From Thermoplasmata archaeon (GTDB lineage Archaea > Thermoplasmatota > E2 > DHVEG-1): a stretch of 8,232 nt of DNA. Below, one piece after another: positions 1 through 6,246 of the stretch. The notes beneath the pieces are model-generated. The model made no database searches, was not told the DNA's origin, and saw nothing but the letters and a program-made list of their open reading frames with translations. The translations under genes and the position numbers were made by a program. The stretch lies in contig JAUWGL010000033.1 of assembly GCA_030606465.1 (NCBI GenBank), positions 1 through 8,232 of the forward strand, written 5' to 3'. The stretch's first letter is position 1, and the number at the start of each line of letters is the position of its first letter.

Positions 1-754
1 ATATTGCTTCCCCAGTCCAGCCATAATTTACACCAGTTCCAACATAGTTATTATAAACATATATATGGTTAGGATGTGGTGTTGGGTCCCAATTACCATA
101 TGGTGGGTATTCATATCCATTATTGCTCTCTATAGCAGGACCCCAAGTATTATAAACTTGACAATTTTGGATGTAAATATGGTTACTGAATTGAGCAAGT
201 ATGCCCCATCTAGTAGAATTTTGTACTTTGAAACCATCAAATATAAAGTATTCTATCCCATAAAAACCTCTAGGGGGTAAAGGCCAATCAGACCACGCAG
301 GAGTACCAAGAGTAACTAGACCTGAACCCCAATGCATATCTATCCCCATTCCATCTATAGTTGGCAGTTCATTTGGATAATTCTTAAAAGTAATCCAAGC
401 ATTTGCATTACCATAACATTCAAAGATTATTTTCTCGTTATATGTACCACCTCTCACCAATACTGTATCACCAGCCCTCACATGATTAGCGGCGTATTGG
501 ATGTGCCGCCATGGACTACTTTGCGTACCTAAATTACTATCATTACCCGATGTGGATACATAATATGTATTACCTTCTCCTGGTAGATTGCTATGGTAGG
601 AATTATTGTACCAATAGCAACTATAAGCCGTGCAGTCAGTCTGGTGGTTTTTCTCAACAACAACATTCCCACTTATACTCAGAAACACACCTGCTACAAC
701 AAAACAATCAATTATGGCTAAAACCAAACCTTTCCTAAATAATCCTTCTCTCAT
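1..754 (-). CDS. Secreted right-handed beta-helix protein (DUF1565/pectate-lyase-like), 3' end outside window
   Basis: The frame is open from the ATG at 754 to the left edge (251 codons seen), so only the N-terminal part is present. Residues 1-7 are basic (MREGLFRK) and residues 8-28 are hydrophobic and followed by SISGN, which fits a signal peptide or membrane anchor; the protein is probably exported or attached to the cell surface. Residues 64-108 (YYVSTSGNDSNLGTQSSPW, then AGDTVLVRGGTYNE) match the N-terminal cap typical of DUF1565/parallel beta-helix proteins. From about 130 on, short strands with Asn and Gly turns (IDGMGI, FDGFKVQNS, HIYIQNCQVYNT, HIYVYNNYVG) look like successive helix rungs. 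Such proteins bind or cleave polysaccharides or serve as surface repeats; no catalytic residues can be assigned here. The start is supported by GGAGGT nine bases upstream. An Asp-Cys pair (16-17) inside the hydrophobic stretch is unusual. The fold is fairly sure, the substrate unknown. Confidence 0.82.
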   Translation of the reverse strand, partial: MREGLFRKGLVLAIIDCFVVAGVFLSISGNVVVEKNHQTDCTAYSCYWYNNSYHSNLPGEGNTYYVSTSGNDSNLGTQSSPWRHIQYAANHVRAGDTVLVRGGTYNEKIIFECYGNANAWITFKNYPNELPTIDGMGIDMHWGSGLVTLGTPAWSDWPLPPRGFYGIEYFIFDGFKVQNSTRWGILAQFSNHIYIQNCQVYNTWGPAIESNNGYEYPPYGNWDPTPHPNHIYVYNNYVGTGVNYGWTGEAI

Positions 755-763
755 TTCTTTCCT

Positions 764-769
764 ACCTCC
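764..769 (-). promoter_or_regulatory. Shine-Dalgarno site of the beta-helix gene
   Basis: On the minus strand GGAGGT lies nine bases before the ATG at 754. It is the longest match to the archaeal anti-Shine-Dalgarno sequence among the starts in this window and fixes the start of a gene whose 3' end is outside. Confidence 0.65.
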
Positions 770-807
770 ACCAAATTAAAATCTGAATATATGTATCTAA
801 AAATTAC

Positions 808-816
808 ATTTAAATC
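808..816 (-). promoter_or_regulatory. Possible TATA box of the beta-helix gene
   Basis: The minus strand reads GATTTAAATG here, about 58 nt before the start codon. A transcript beginning about 25 nt downstream would have a leader of roughly 30 nt that contains the GGAGGT site. AT-rich DNA gives many such matches, so this is tentative. Confidence 0.3.
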
Positions 817-824
817 TATGCGAT

Positions 825-879
825 AAAAACAAGGATTAAAATACGGAATATTTAGGCGGGTTAGACTAATTTGATTTTC
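825..879. repeat. Imperfect direct repeat, copy 1
   Basis: The segment starting AAAAACAAGGATTAAAATA and ending TAATTTGATTTTC aligns with 1020-1072. Counting by hand, about 41 of 53 aligned columns are identical with one single-base gap. The best conserved blocks are AAAAACA, TAAAATA, ATTTAGGCG, TTAG and ATTTGATTT. It lies about 70 nt upstream of the beta-helix gene start. Whether it is a protein-binding site, a mobile-element end or a decayed duplication cannot be told from one pair. Confidence 0.6.
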
Positions 880-898
880 CATAAAAGGGGAAAACAGC

Positions 899-975
899 GG
901 GGGTCTACAGATTTATAATTTAGAGGTAGGTAGAAACAAGTATGAAAAAAAACTTGTTTTACAATATCGACCCCC
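899..975. repeat. Nested inverted repeat
   Basis: The outer arms are GGGGGTC (899-905) and GACCCCC (969-975), perfect complements over seven bases. Inside them AAACAAGT (934-941) and ACTTGTTT (952-959) form a perfect eight-base stem with a ten-base A-rich loop. Runs of five G and five C are rare in this AT-rich DNA, which makes a chance outer pair less likely. The arms do not extend further, so this could be a structured RNA, the terminal repeats of a very small element, or two unrelated inverted repeats. Confidence 0.5.
912..919 (+). promoter_or_regulatory. TATA-like box before the mini-ORF
   Basis: TTTATAAT is centred about 26 nt before the ATG at 942, the distance expected when an archaeal transcript starts at or next to its start codon. 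It also lies inside the nested inverted repeat. Confidence 0.4.
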
Positions 976-1049
976 ACACAGATGATGTTACCGTTTACGT
1001 GTACTTAAATATAGGTGGTAAAAACAGGGGTAAAATAGTAGAGATTTAG
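942..1049 (+). CDS. Possible 35-residue small protein, unknown function
   Basis: An ATG to TAG frame encodes a peptide that starts MKKNLFYNIDPHTDD, continues VTVYVYLNIGG and ends in a basic tail, NRGKIVEI. The middle could form a beta strand; there is no signal peptide, cysteine or metal motif. In support, a TATA-like box lies about 26 nt upstream of the ATG, GAGGT lies at 923-927 (too far for a good ribosome site), and a T-run at 1087-1092 could end the transcript. Against it are its length, the overlap with the direct repeat and hairpin, and the absence of any recognised family. It may be a small gene, the remnant of a larger one, or a chance frame. Confidence 0.25.
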   Translation: MKKNLFYNIDPHTDDVTVYVYLNIGGKNRGKIVEI

Positions 1050-1072
1050 GCGTATTAGGCTGATTTGATTTC
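1020..1072. repeat. Imperfect direct repeat, copy 2
   Basis: This is the partner of 825-879 in the same orientation, 195 bases further on, with the shared core ATTTAGGCG. Its left half forms the last ten codons and the stop of the mini-ORF at 942-1049, while copy 1 is not in an open frame. If the small ORF is real, copy 1 could be a decayed duplicate of its end. Confidence 0.6.
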
Positions 1073-1137
1073 AATCATTTATTTGATTTTTTGTTATAAT
1101 TTCCGTCTATATTCTCCATATAAAGTAGCGTGGTCAT

Positions 1138-1158
1138 AAGTTTTCAAAACAAAAACTT
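1138..1158 (-). terminator. Probable terminator of the EamA transporter gene
   Basis: Just after the TAA of the transporter the minus strand reads AAGTTTT, a seven-base TGTTTTG loop, then AAAACTT, giving a seven-base-pair stem. T-runs (five and four) sit in the first arm and loop. Archaeal termination responds mainly to T-runs, so position and composition fit, but the stem is AT-only and weak. Confidence 0.35.
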
Positions 1159-1160
1159 CC

Positions 1161-2132
1161 TTAATCAATTTTTTTGTTGTTATGTTTTGTTTTCATGTTT
1201 ACTATGATTAAACCAACTATAACAAGTATACCACCTAATGCAAACAACCAGGTTATCTTATCGTCAAAGAAAAAGTAACTAACTATTGTAGATATCACGG
1301 GGATTGCATAAAGATAAATACTAATTTCGGAAGCGGTTTTCATTTCAAGAGCTACATACCAAATAATGTATCCGATAACTGTAGAAAATATTCCAAGGAA
1401 TATTATTGCAATCCAGCCGTTAGTCGACATTGCAGCGACTTCATCAAGAAGCGGCTTGCTAATGAATGAGATTAGCCCAAAGTTGCTTAACAGAACGAAG
1501 GGAATCAGTCCAATACTGCCAAGAAGTATTGCATATACTGTTAGAGATAATCCATTATAACGTTCCAATAGTTTTTTTCCAGCTATGGTGTAAAGAGCCC
1601 CCATTATTGCTGCAACTAAAACCGCTAATGCAGCAGAGATATATTTTATTTCGATAGATGTGTCTTCTGTTCCCCAGATGGATATGATGAGAACACCACC
1701 GAGTGCAAGAATGATGCCAAGTAGCTTTATCCGGCTGATTTTTTCATTGAGAAAAACAGCAGCTAAAACAACGATATATACAGGTATTGTAGCAATAATT
1801 AGACTTGCTGCGCCCGGGGAAATAAATTGTTCGCCATAGTTTAACCCAAGGTGATAAACAATAACTCCAAAAAAACCTAAGATAAAGATAGGTATAATGT
1901 CTTGTTTGTGAAGTTTGGAAAACAATTCTGATTTCAGTAAGAGAATCGTCAGTAAAATCACACAGACAACAAAGAAACGCATGATTGTTAGATTAACAAA
2001 TGAAAGGTCTCTTAAACCTATTTTGATAAAAGGAAATGCAAGAGCCCAGACGATTACGCAGATCATCATTATTATTACAAACTGCCAGTTTGGCATATTT
2101 TTTGATTTAGTGTTTTTTAAATTTCTGTGCAT
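1161..2132 (-). CDS. EamA/DMT-superfamily membrane transporter
   Basis: This is an inner-membrane permease with about ten hydrophobic helices in two tandem EamA halves. Numbered from the upstream GTG at 2138, the first half is about residues 18-152 and the second about 168-314. Typical signatures are the early VIVWALAFPFIKIG, the YGEQFISPGAASLI segment with AAVFLNEKIS at the end of half one, and IIWYVALEMKTASEIS with YFFFDDKITW in half two. The family exports or imports amino acids, other metabolites or drugs; the substrate cannot be predicted. The ATG at 2132 and the GTG at 2138 are both possible starts, lacking a Shine-Dalgarno site but about 25-30 nt from a TATA-like box, as for a leaderless message. 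A later ATG at 2096 would remove only a charged leader before helix 1. The gene is single and divergent from the DUF373 gene. Confidence 0.88.
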   Translation of the reverse strand: MHRNLKNTKSKNMPNWQFVIIMMICVIVWALAFPFIKIGLRDLSFVNLTIMRFFVVCVILLTILLLKSELFSKLHKQDIIPIFILGFFGVIVYHLGLNYGEQFISPGAASLIIATIPVYIVVLAAVFLNEKISRIKLLGIILALGGVLIISIWGTEDTSIEIKYISAALAVLVAAIMGALYTIAGKKLLERYNGLSLTVYAILLGSIGLIPFVLLSNFGLISFISKPLLDEVAAMSTNGWIAIIFLGIFSTVIGYIIWYVALEMKTASEISIYLYAIPVISTIVSYFFFDDKITWLFALGGILVIVGLIIVNMKTKHNNKKID

Positions 2133-2138
2133 TTCCAC

Positions 2139-2270
2139 GGGAGAGAATACAAGTTGGTTATAAAAAACGTTGTAAAAAACTCAGGTTATAAAAAAAATGT
2201 AATAATCCCAATGCGATTTAACAGCAATATTCTTAAATAATACAATGATTGGTACCCTTATTGGAAAAAT
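2139..2270. promoter_or_regulatory. Divergent promoter region with twin TATA-like repeats
   Basis: GGTTATAAAAAA occurs twice, at 2156-2167 and 2184-2195, 28 bases apart; on the minus strand each reads TTTTTTATAACC. The copy nearer the transporter is centred about 25-30 nt before its GTG/ATG and fits its TATA box. The second copy could be an upstream promoter or part of a regulator site. On the plus strand CTTAAATAAT (2232-2241) is centred about 34 nt before the DUF373 ATG and is its likely TATA box, leaving a leader of under ten bases. Confidence 0.45.
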
Positions 2271-3416
2271 ATGAAAACTCTTGTTCTAAACGTGGATCGT
2301 GATGACGATTTCGGTAGAAAAGCAAAAGTAAACAGCCCTATAGTTGGAATCAAAGATAACATCGAAGCAGCAAACAAACTTGGACAAGCAGATCCAGAAG
2401 ATTCAGATCTTAACGCAATTTTTTCAGCCATAGCAACATATAATAAACTAAAACAAGAAAAAAAAGATGCAGAAATAACCACAATCTGTGGACACATAAG
2501 CGTAGGATTAAAATCAGATGAGATATTAGCTGAACAACTGGAACAAGTAATTAAAAAAACAGAAGCCAAACAAGTTATTCTGATAACTGATGGCGCAGAA
2601 GATGAACATATACTACCAATAATTGAGTCAAGAATAAAAATCACATCAGTAATAAGAGTCACTGTAAAACAAAGTAAAGAATTAGAAGACACTTATTACC
2701 GTATCATAAAACTTCTTGATGATGAAAAAGTTCAAAAACAATTTGTTCTTCCCATAGCATTAGTCCTTATAGTCTGGGCTTTTTTTGTACTATTAAACAT
2801 GGCAGCCAGTGGATTCGGCGCTATCCTTCTAACATTAGGATTATATCTGTTAATAAGAGTATTCAGATGGGAACGGAACATTGCAGCTATGTGGGAAGAA
2901 ATAAAATCAGGTTTTTTAACTGGTAAACTATCCATCTACACATATATACTAGCCATTGTAATTCTAATTGCTAATGGTATTTTGGTATACAATGAAGTAA
3001 CTCATACAAATTTCACTTCTGAAACAGAACTTCTCCCAACCATATTTTTTGTAAACAATATGATATGGGGCATTGTAATAGCAGGATTTTTAGTAGTATT
3101 CGGACGTGCGATAGATGTCTATGTTAAAGATAAAAAAACACCATGGAACTATTGGATAGCACCATTTTCTCTGTTTACGTTTGGTTTTATTTCCTCAGCA
3201 GTATTTACCGCATCATACAAAGCTTTACTTAATTGGCCTTCAAGTTTTGATATAAATCCATTTCTAACAATAAACTTTATTGGCTATACAAGCACAGGAA
3301 TCATGATAGCTCTGGTAGGTGCAGTAACATATCATTACATAAAAGACATGCATATGACACAAAGCAAGGAATTAGAAATCGAACAACAAACAAAAAAACT
3401 AGTTAACAATAATTAA
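2271..3416 (+). CDS. DUF373 family archaeal membrane protein
   Basis: This is a conserved archaeal protein of unknown function. Residues 1-155 form a soluble alpha/beta domain starting LVLNVDRDDDFGRKA, with the family-typical ADPEDSDLNAIF (40-51), ICGHISVGLKSDE (72-84) and LITDGAEDEHILPI (104-117). The acidic DRDDD and DGAEDE clusters sit at strand ends, as in nucleotide- or metal-binding folds; that reading is inference. Six hydrophobic segments follow, at about 158-177, 180-197, 221-241, 256-277, 294-315 and 332-356, and the protein ends in a short charged tail. Its 381 residues look complete. It is the first gene of a probable two-gene operon, 13 nt before mptE, with a near-leaderless promoter. 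The cofactor gene next door hints at a link, but no function should be assigned. Confidence 0.9.
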   Translation: MKTLVLNVDRDDDFGRKAKVNSPIVGIKDNIEAANKLGQADPEDSDLNAIFSAIATYNKLKQEKKDAEITTICGHISVGLKSDEILAEQLEQVIKKTEAKQVILITDGAEDEHILPIIESRIKITSVIRVTVKQSKELEDTYYRIIKLLDDEKVQKQFVLPIALVLIVWAFFVLLNMAASGFGAILLTLGLYLLIRVFRWERNIAAMWEEIKSGFLTGKLSIYTYILAIVILIANGILVYNEVTHTNFTSETELLPTIFFVNNMIWGIVIAGFLVVFGRAIDVYVKDKKTPWNYWIAPFSLFTFGFISSAVFTASYKALLNWPSSFDINPFLTINFIGYTSTGIMIALVGAVTYHYIKDMHMTQSKELEIEQQTKKLVNNN

Positions 3417-3429
3417 AGTAGCTTTTAAC

Positions 3430-4137
3430 ATGTTTTATAACGAATGGAAATTTTTTTATGAAAAAATAGCACAGGATCTTAACCTACAAATTGAGCATGA
3501 AAAAAAAGCAGCAAATGTTCTAAACAATCTGTTGAAACAAAAAAAAATGAATCTGCTATCTGAAAAAAAGTTAGATCAGTTAATCAGCAATAAAGAAGTA
3601 GTTGTTTTTGGTGCAGGACCATCTCTTGAAAAAACAATACTCAAATACAAAAAAATGATAGAAAACAAGGTGAAAATCACAGCAGACGGCACAACAACAG
3701 CACTTCTACAAAAAAATATCCTCCCCGATGTCATTGTCACTGATCTTGATGGCGAAATTACTGATCAACTAAAAGCAAGCAGTTTAGGCTGTAAAACTAT
3801 AATTCATGCTCATGGAGACAACATCCACAAAATCAATAAGCATGTACCAGAGTTCAAAGGAGAAATCTCCGGAACTACGCAGATCAATCCACAACCTTAC
3901 AGCCATCTTTATAACTATGGTGGTTTCACAGATGGCGACAGGGCAATATTTCTATCAGATCATTTTCATGCAGAAAAAATATACCTAGCAGGTTTTGATT
4001 TCGATGAAAGAATCGGGAAATATTCTTTTGCGACAAACAAGGATAAAAAACTAAAATTAAAGAAACTAAAATGGTGTAAATATCTGGTAGAAACATTAGA
4101 AAAAGGAAATAATAATATTCATTATTTACAGCTTTGA
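3430..4137 (+). CDS. mptE: 6-hydroxymethyl-7,8-dihydropterin pyrophosphokinase MptE-like (DUF115)
   Basis: The predicted enzyme transfers pyrophosphate from ATP to 6-hydroxymethyl-7,8-dihydropterin, a step toward tetrahydromethanopterin or tetrahydrofolate in archaea, which use this family instead of bacterial FolK. Visible motifs in order are VVVFGAGPSLE (57-67), ITADGTTTALL (83-93), PDVIVTDLDG (99-108), HAHGDN (126-131), GGFTDGDRA (164-172) and LAGFDFDERIGKYS (186-199). The Gly-rich loop and the acidic TDLDG are the likely nucleotide/metal sites. At 235 residues it has the usual family size; residues 1-52 form a helical, Lys-rich leader. It follows the DUF373 gene by 13 nt with no clear ribosome site, so it is probably co-transcribed. 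Family assignment is firm; the exact pterin substrate rests on characterised archaeal relatives. Confidence 0.88.
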   Translation: MFYNEWKFFYEKIAQDLNLQIEHEKKAANVLNNLLKQKKMNLLSEKKLDQLISNKEVVVFGAGPSLEKTILKYKKMIENKVKITADGTTTALLQKNILPDVIVTDLDGEITDQLKASSLGCKTIIHAHGDNIHKINKHVPEFKGEISGTTQINPQPYSHLYNYGGFTDGDRAIFLSDHFHAEKIYLAGFDFDERIGKYSFATNKDKKLKLKKLKWCKYLVETLEKGNNNIHYLQL

Positions 4138-4149
4138 TTTTCCCAGTAA

Positions 4150-4158
4150 TTTAATAAA
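4150..4158 (+). promoter_or_regulatory. Probable TATA box of the M50 protease gene
   Basis: TTTAATAAA in the 47-base gap after mptE is centred about 31 nt before the ATG at 4185, and no Shine-Dalgarno site precedes that ATG. This suggests the protease has its own short-leader or leaderless transcript rather than depending only on read-through. Confidence 0.4.
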
Positions 4159-4184
4159 CAACTAATCATTGCATCCTCTGAATC

Positions 4185-5555
4185 ATGTCAGTCATAGAAG
4201 GTTTGTTGATTTTCTTTGCAATAGTTTTAATTTACTTTGTTTTGGTAATAGTTTTGAAAAACAGAGGGGTTTTAGAGAAATTTAACATATCTTTATATGG
4301 TCCAGCATTGCTATTACGAACTACAAGGGGACATGGTTTTCTTAAAAAAATTGCAAGCAAAATCCGATTCTGGAAAGCCTTTGGAAGTTTTGGTATAGTA
4401 TTTTGCTTTATTACAATGTTAATAATGGTCACTATTTTTATTTGGCAAGCATGGATGTTTTTAGAATTAGATCTAACCCCTGAGCAGAAGGCAGATTTGC
4501 CGGGTCCTGAATTTGCATTGATTCTCCCAGGTATTAACCCTATAATTCCTCTTGAATATCTCTTTTATATAATATTAGCACTTTTTGTTGCAATAATTGT
4601 TCATGAATTTTCACATGGCATTCTAACTATTGCAGGAAAAATAAAAGTCAAGTCTTTAGGTATCCTTTACCTCATAGTACCAATAGGTGCTTTTTGTGAA
4701 CCTGATGAAGAAGAATTAAAAAAGACAGAAACTGTTAAAAGAATGAGAGTTTTTGCAGCAGGACCACTCGCTAATTTTACTGTTGCATTTATTGTTTTAC
4801 TTCTTTTTTCTTTTGTTTTTATGTCGGCAGTACAACCTGCCGATGGAGCTGAAATTCTTTACATATATGAAGATACTCCCGCAGAAGAAATCGGTCTATC
4901 AACTGGTGCACTAATAACAAGTATTAATGACACACAAGTAAAAGATATAGAAGAATTCAGGTCTGCTATTGAAAAAATAAATCCAAATCACGAAGTTAAT
5001 ATTTCTTATTTGAAAAATGGAGATAATATTTTTACAAAGGTAACTCTAACAAGCGTCTATGACTATATTACACCAAAAAATGAGTCATATAAAAACACAA
5101 GTTTTCTTGGAGTGGGGCTTAACTCATATGGTGGATATCTATCTGCTTTAAAAAATCCATTTACTTATGATTTCCCTCATGGATTCTTGCTGTTATTTGC
5201 TCTTCCAATCTTTGGTTATTATACGGGATACAATCCACTAGCTGCACCGTTTACCAATAATCATGAGATAACTGGCCCTCTTAGTATTCTTCCATCAAAT
5301 GTTTTTTGGGGGATAATAACTGCTCTTTATTGGATATTTTGGCTTAATATTATGGTTGGATTATTTAATGTACTTCCAATAATTCCACTTGACGGAGGAT
5401 TTCTTTTCAATGATGCAGTTGGATCAGCTGTAAAAAAGATAAAAAAAGATGTTTCAGAAGAAACACACAAAAGAATTGTTAAAAATGTCTCGTTAGTTGT
5501 ATCTTTAACAGTATTATTCTTAGTACTATTCCCATTCTTTATAAAATATATTTAG
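4185..5555 (+). CDS. Site-2 protease family (M50) intramembrane zinc metalloprotease with PDZ domain
   Basis: This is a membrane-embedded zinc protease of the S2P family, which cuts transmembrane segments of substrate proteins. The zinc site is visible: HEFSH (H140, E141, H144) in a hydrophobic helix, with the third ligand in PLDGG (D403) preceded by the family-typical FNVLP (N395). AAGPLANF (191-198) is the conserved Gly/Asn helix after the active site. Residues about 218-288 (DTPAEEIGLSTGALITSIND onward) are a PDZ domain. Hydrophobic segments lie at about 5-24, 67-90, 124-148, 198-215, 332-346, 374-399 and 433-452. The 456 residues look complete and all catalytic residues are present. The family acts in regulated intramembrane proteolysis, but no anti-sigma or transcription-factor partner is nearby, so the substrate is unknown. 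It is convergent with rpl10e. Confidence 0.93.
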   Translation: MSVIEGLLIFFAIVLIYFVLVIVLKNRGVLEKFNISLYGPALLLRTTRGHGFLKKIASKIRFWKAFGSFGIVFCFITMLIMVTIFIWQAWMFLELDLTPEQKADLPGPEFALILPGINPIIPLEYLFYIILALFVAIIVHEFSHGILTIAGKIKVKSLGILYLIVPIGAFCEPDEEELKKTETVKRMRVFAAGPLANFTVAFIVLLLFSFVFMSAVQPADGAEILYIYEDTPAEEIGLSTGALITSINDTQVKDIEEFRSAIEKINPNHEVNISYLKNGDNIFTKVTLTSVYDYITPKNESYKNTSFLGVGLNSYGGYLSALKNPFTYDFPHGFLLLFALPIFGYYTGYNPLAAPFTNNHEITGPLSILPSNVFWGIITALYWIFWLNIMVGLFNVLPIIPLDGGFLFNDAVGSAVKKIKKDVSEETHKRIVKNVSLVVSLTVLFLVLFPFFIKYI

Positions 5556-5566
5556 AGATTTTAGAT

Positions 5567-6073
5567 TTAAGCTGCTTTATCCAAGTTTACCTTGCATGGT
5601 GATGTTATTTTCATACCTGCTTTTCGAAGAGCGTTTTTAGCATGTTCAATGTATTGTTCAGTTGTTTCAACAGTCATAATAATCTGATTAGGTTGCACTT
5701 TTGCAGCTGTTCCAACATTTTTTCCATAAGCAGATCTCATCCCTTGAGAAACTCTGTCTGCTCCTGCACCAGTTGCTTGTTTGTTTTCACGAAGAATAAT
5801 ATGAGGATAAACTCTGATACGTAATCTGTAGTTGGTGGTTCCTATTTTTTTTTCTAATGCTCTGTTTGCGGTTATACGAGCAGATTCAAGAGAATTATGT
5901 CTTATCTGACATCTCTCATTTGCAGTAAGTGTAACCTGCAATGGAAAATCATCTGTTCTATTTCCCATTACAAACTGTGTAATACGTGGATTTGGAATAC
6001 CCCCCATATATTTTTTTCTAGTGGTGGCTTGTCCTCTTACGTAACGGTACATACTGCCTGGTTTTCGTGCCAT
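5567..6073 (-). CDS. rpl10e: 50S ribosomal protein L10e (uL16 family)
   Basis: This is a large-subunit ribosomal protein of the uL16 family (L10e in archaea, L16 in bacteria), which contacts the A-site tRNA and the central protuberance region. The N-terminus ARKPGSMYRYVRGQA and GGIPNPRITQFVMGN (24-38) are characteristic. RVYPHIILRENKQATGAGAD (87-106) followed by RVSQGMRSAYGKNVGTAA is the conserved loop. The 168 residues match archaeal family length with no gap or break. The ATG at 6073 is supported by GGTGT five bases upstream and the MARKP start. It stands alone on the minus strand, divergent from csl4 and tail-to-tail with the M50 protease 11 nt away. Confidence 0.97.
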   Translation of the reverse strand: MARKPGSMYRYVRGQATTRKKYMGGIPNPRITQFVMGNRTDDFPLQVTLTANERCQIRHNSLESARITANRALEKKIGTTNYRLRIRVYPHIILRENKQATGAGADRVSQGMRSAYGKNVGTAAKVQPNQIIMTVETTEQYIEHAKNALRKAGMKITSPCKVNLDKAA

Positions 6074-6121
6074 TTTTTACACCATAACTTTTTCTTGATA
6101 GAAAAATCGAAATAGGTAGGG

Positions 6122-6130
6122 TATTTATAA
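6122..6130 (-). promoter_or_regulatory. TATA box of rpl10e
   Basis: The minus strand reads TTATAAATA, close to the archaeal TATA consensus, about 53 nt before the ATG. Transcription starting about 25 nt downstream gives a leader of some 25-30 nt carrying the GGTGT ribosome site at 6079-6083. Confidence 0.55.
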
Positions 6131-6186
6131 CTCTTTTCACATTAAAAAAGTTATATCTTATTTTTAGCTTTCATCATACCATAACA

Positions 6187-6194
6187 TTTAAAAT
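6187..6194 (+). promoter_or_regulatory. Possible TATA box of the csl4 gene cluster
   Basis: TTTAAAAT lies about 55 nt before the chosen csl4 start and would give a leader of about 30 nt containing GGTGA. It is in the 173-base divergent region shared with rpl10e. Confidence 0.4.
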
Positions 6195-6236
6195 GGTTAT
6201 CTGATTGCCTAAAGTTATTAATATGATAATATTTAT

Positions 6237-6241
6237 GGTGA
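6237..6241 (+). promoter_or_regulatory. Shine-Dalgarno site that decides the csl4 start
   Basis: GGTGA ends five bases before the ATG at 6247. The same core precedes rpoL (6864-6868) and a variant precedes rpl10e, so it is the working ribosome site in this genome. It argues against the upstream TTG at 6205 and the ATGs at 6223 and 6235. Confidence 0.6.
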
Positions 6242-6246
6242 AAATG

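Larger units (their letters stand above)
755..1160. other. Long intergenic region with repeats, hairpin and a mini-ORF
   Basis: This 406-base gap separates two minus-strand genes. It contains, in order from the left, the Shine-Dalgarno and probable TATA box of the beta-helix gene, direct-repeat copy 1 (825-879), a nested inverted repeat (899-975), a 35-codon plus-strand ORF with a TATA-like box (912-1049), direct-repeat copy 2 (1020-1072), a T-run (1087-1092) and a hairpin after the transporter gene (1138-1158). No long ORF or recognisable RNA gene was seen. The structures are listed separately. Confidence 0.6.

Noticed and set aside
332..738. Two plus-strand frames of 66 and 75 codons
   Set aside because: They are antisense to the beta-helix gene, whose minus-strand frame has a Shine-Dalgarno site and recognisable domain motifs; the plus-strand peptides resemble no family.
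825..1072. CRISPR array
   Set aside because: There are only two copies, they match at about 77 percent, and the interval between them is far longer than a spacer.
2258..2692. Minus-strand 144-codon frame
   Set aside because: It lies opposite the DUF373 coding sequence and is a Ser/Cys/Phe-rich shadow produced by complementing an AT-rich gene.
5556..5566. Shared bidirectional terminator between the M50 gene and rpl10e
   Set aside because: The 11-base gap holds only a four-T run and no stem; any termination signal would have to lie within the opposing coding sequence and cannot be shown.
6205..6246. TTG start of csl4 adding 14 residues
   Set aside because: The added residues are not part of the conserved family N-terminus, and the GGTGA ribosome site lies inside this stretch, just before the ATGs at 6244/6247.
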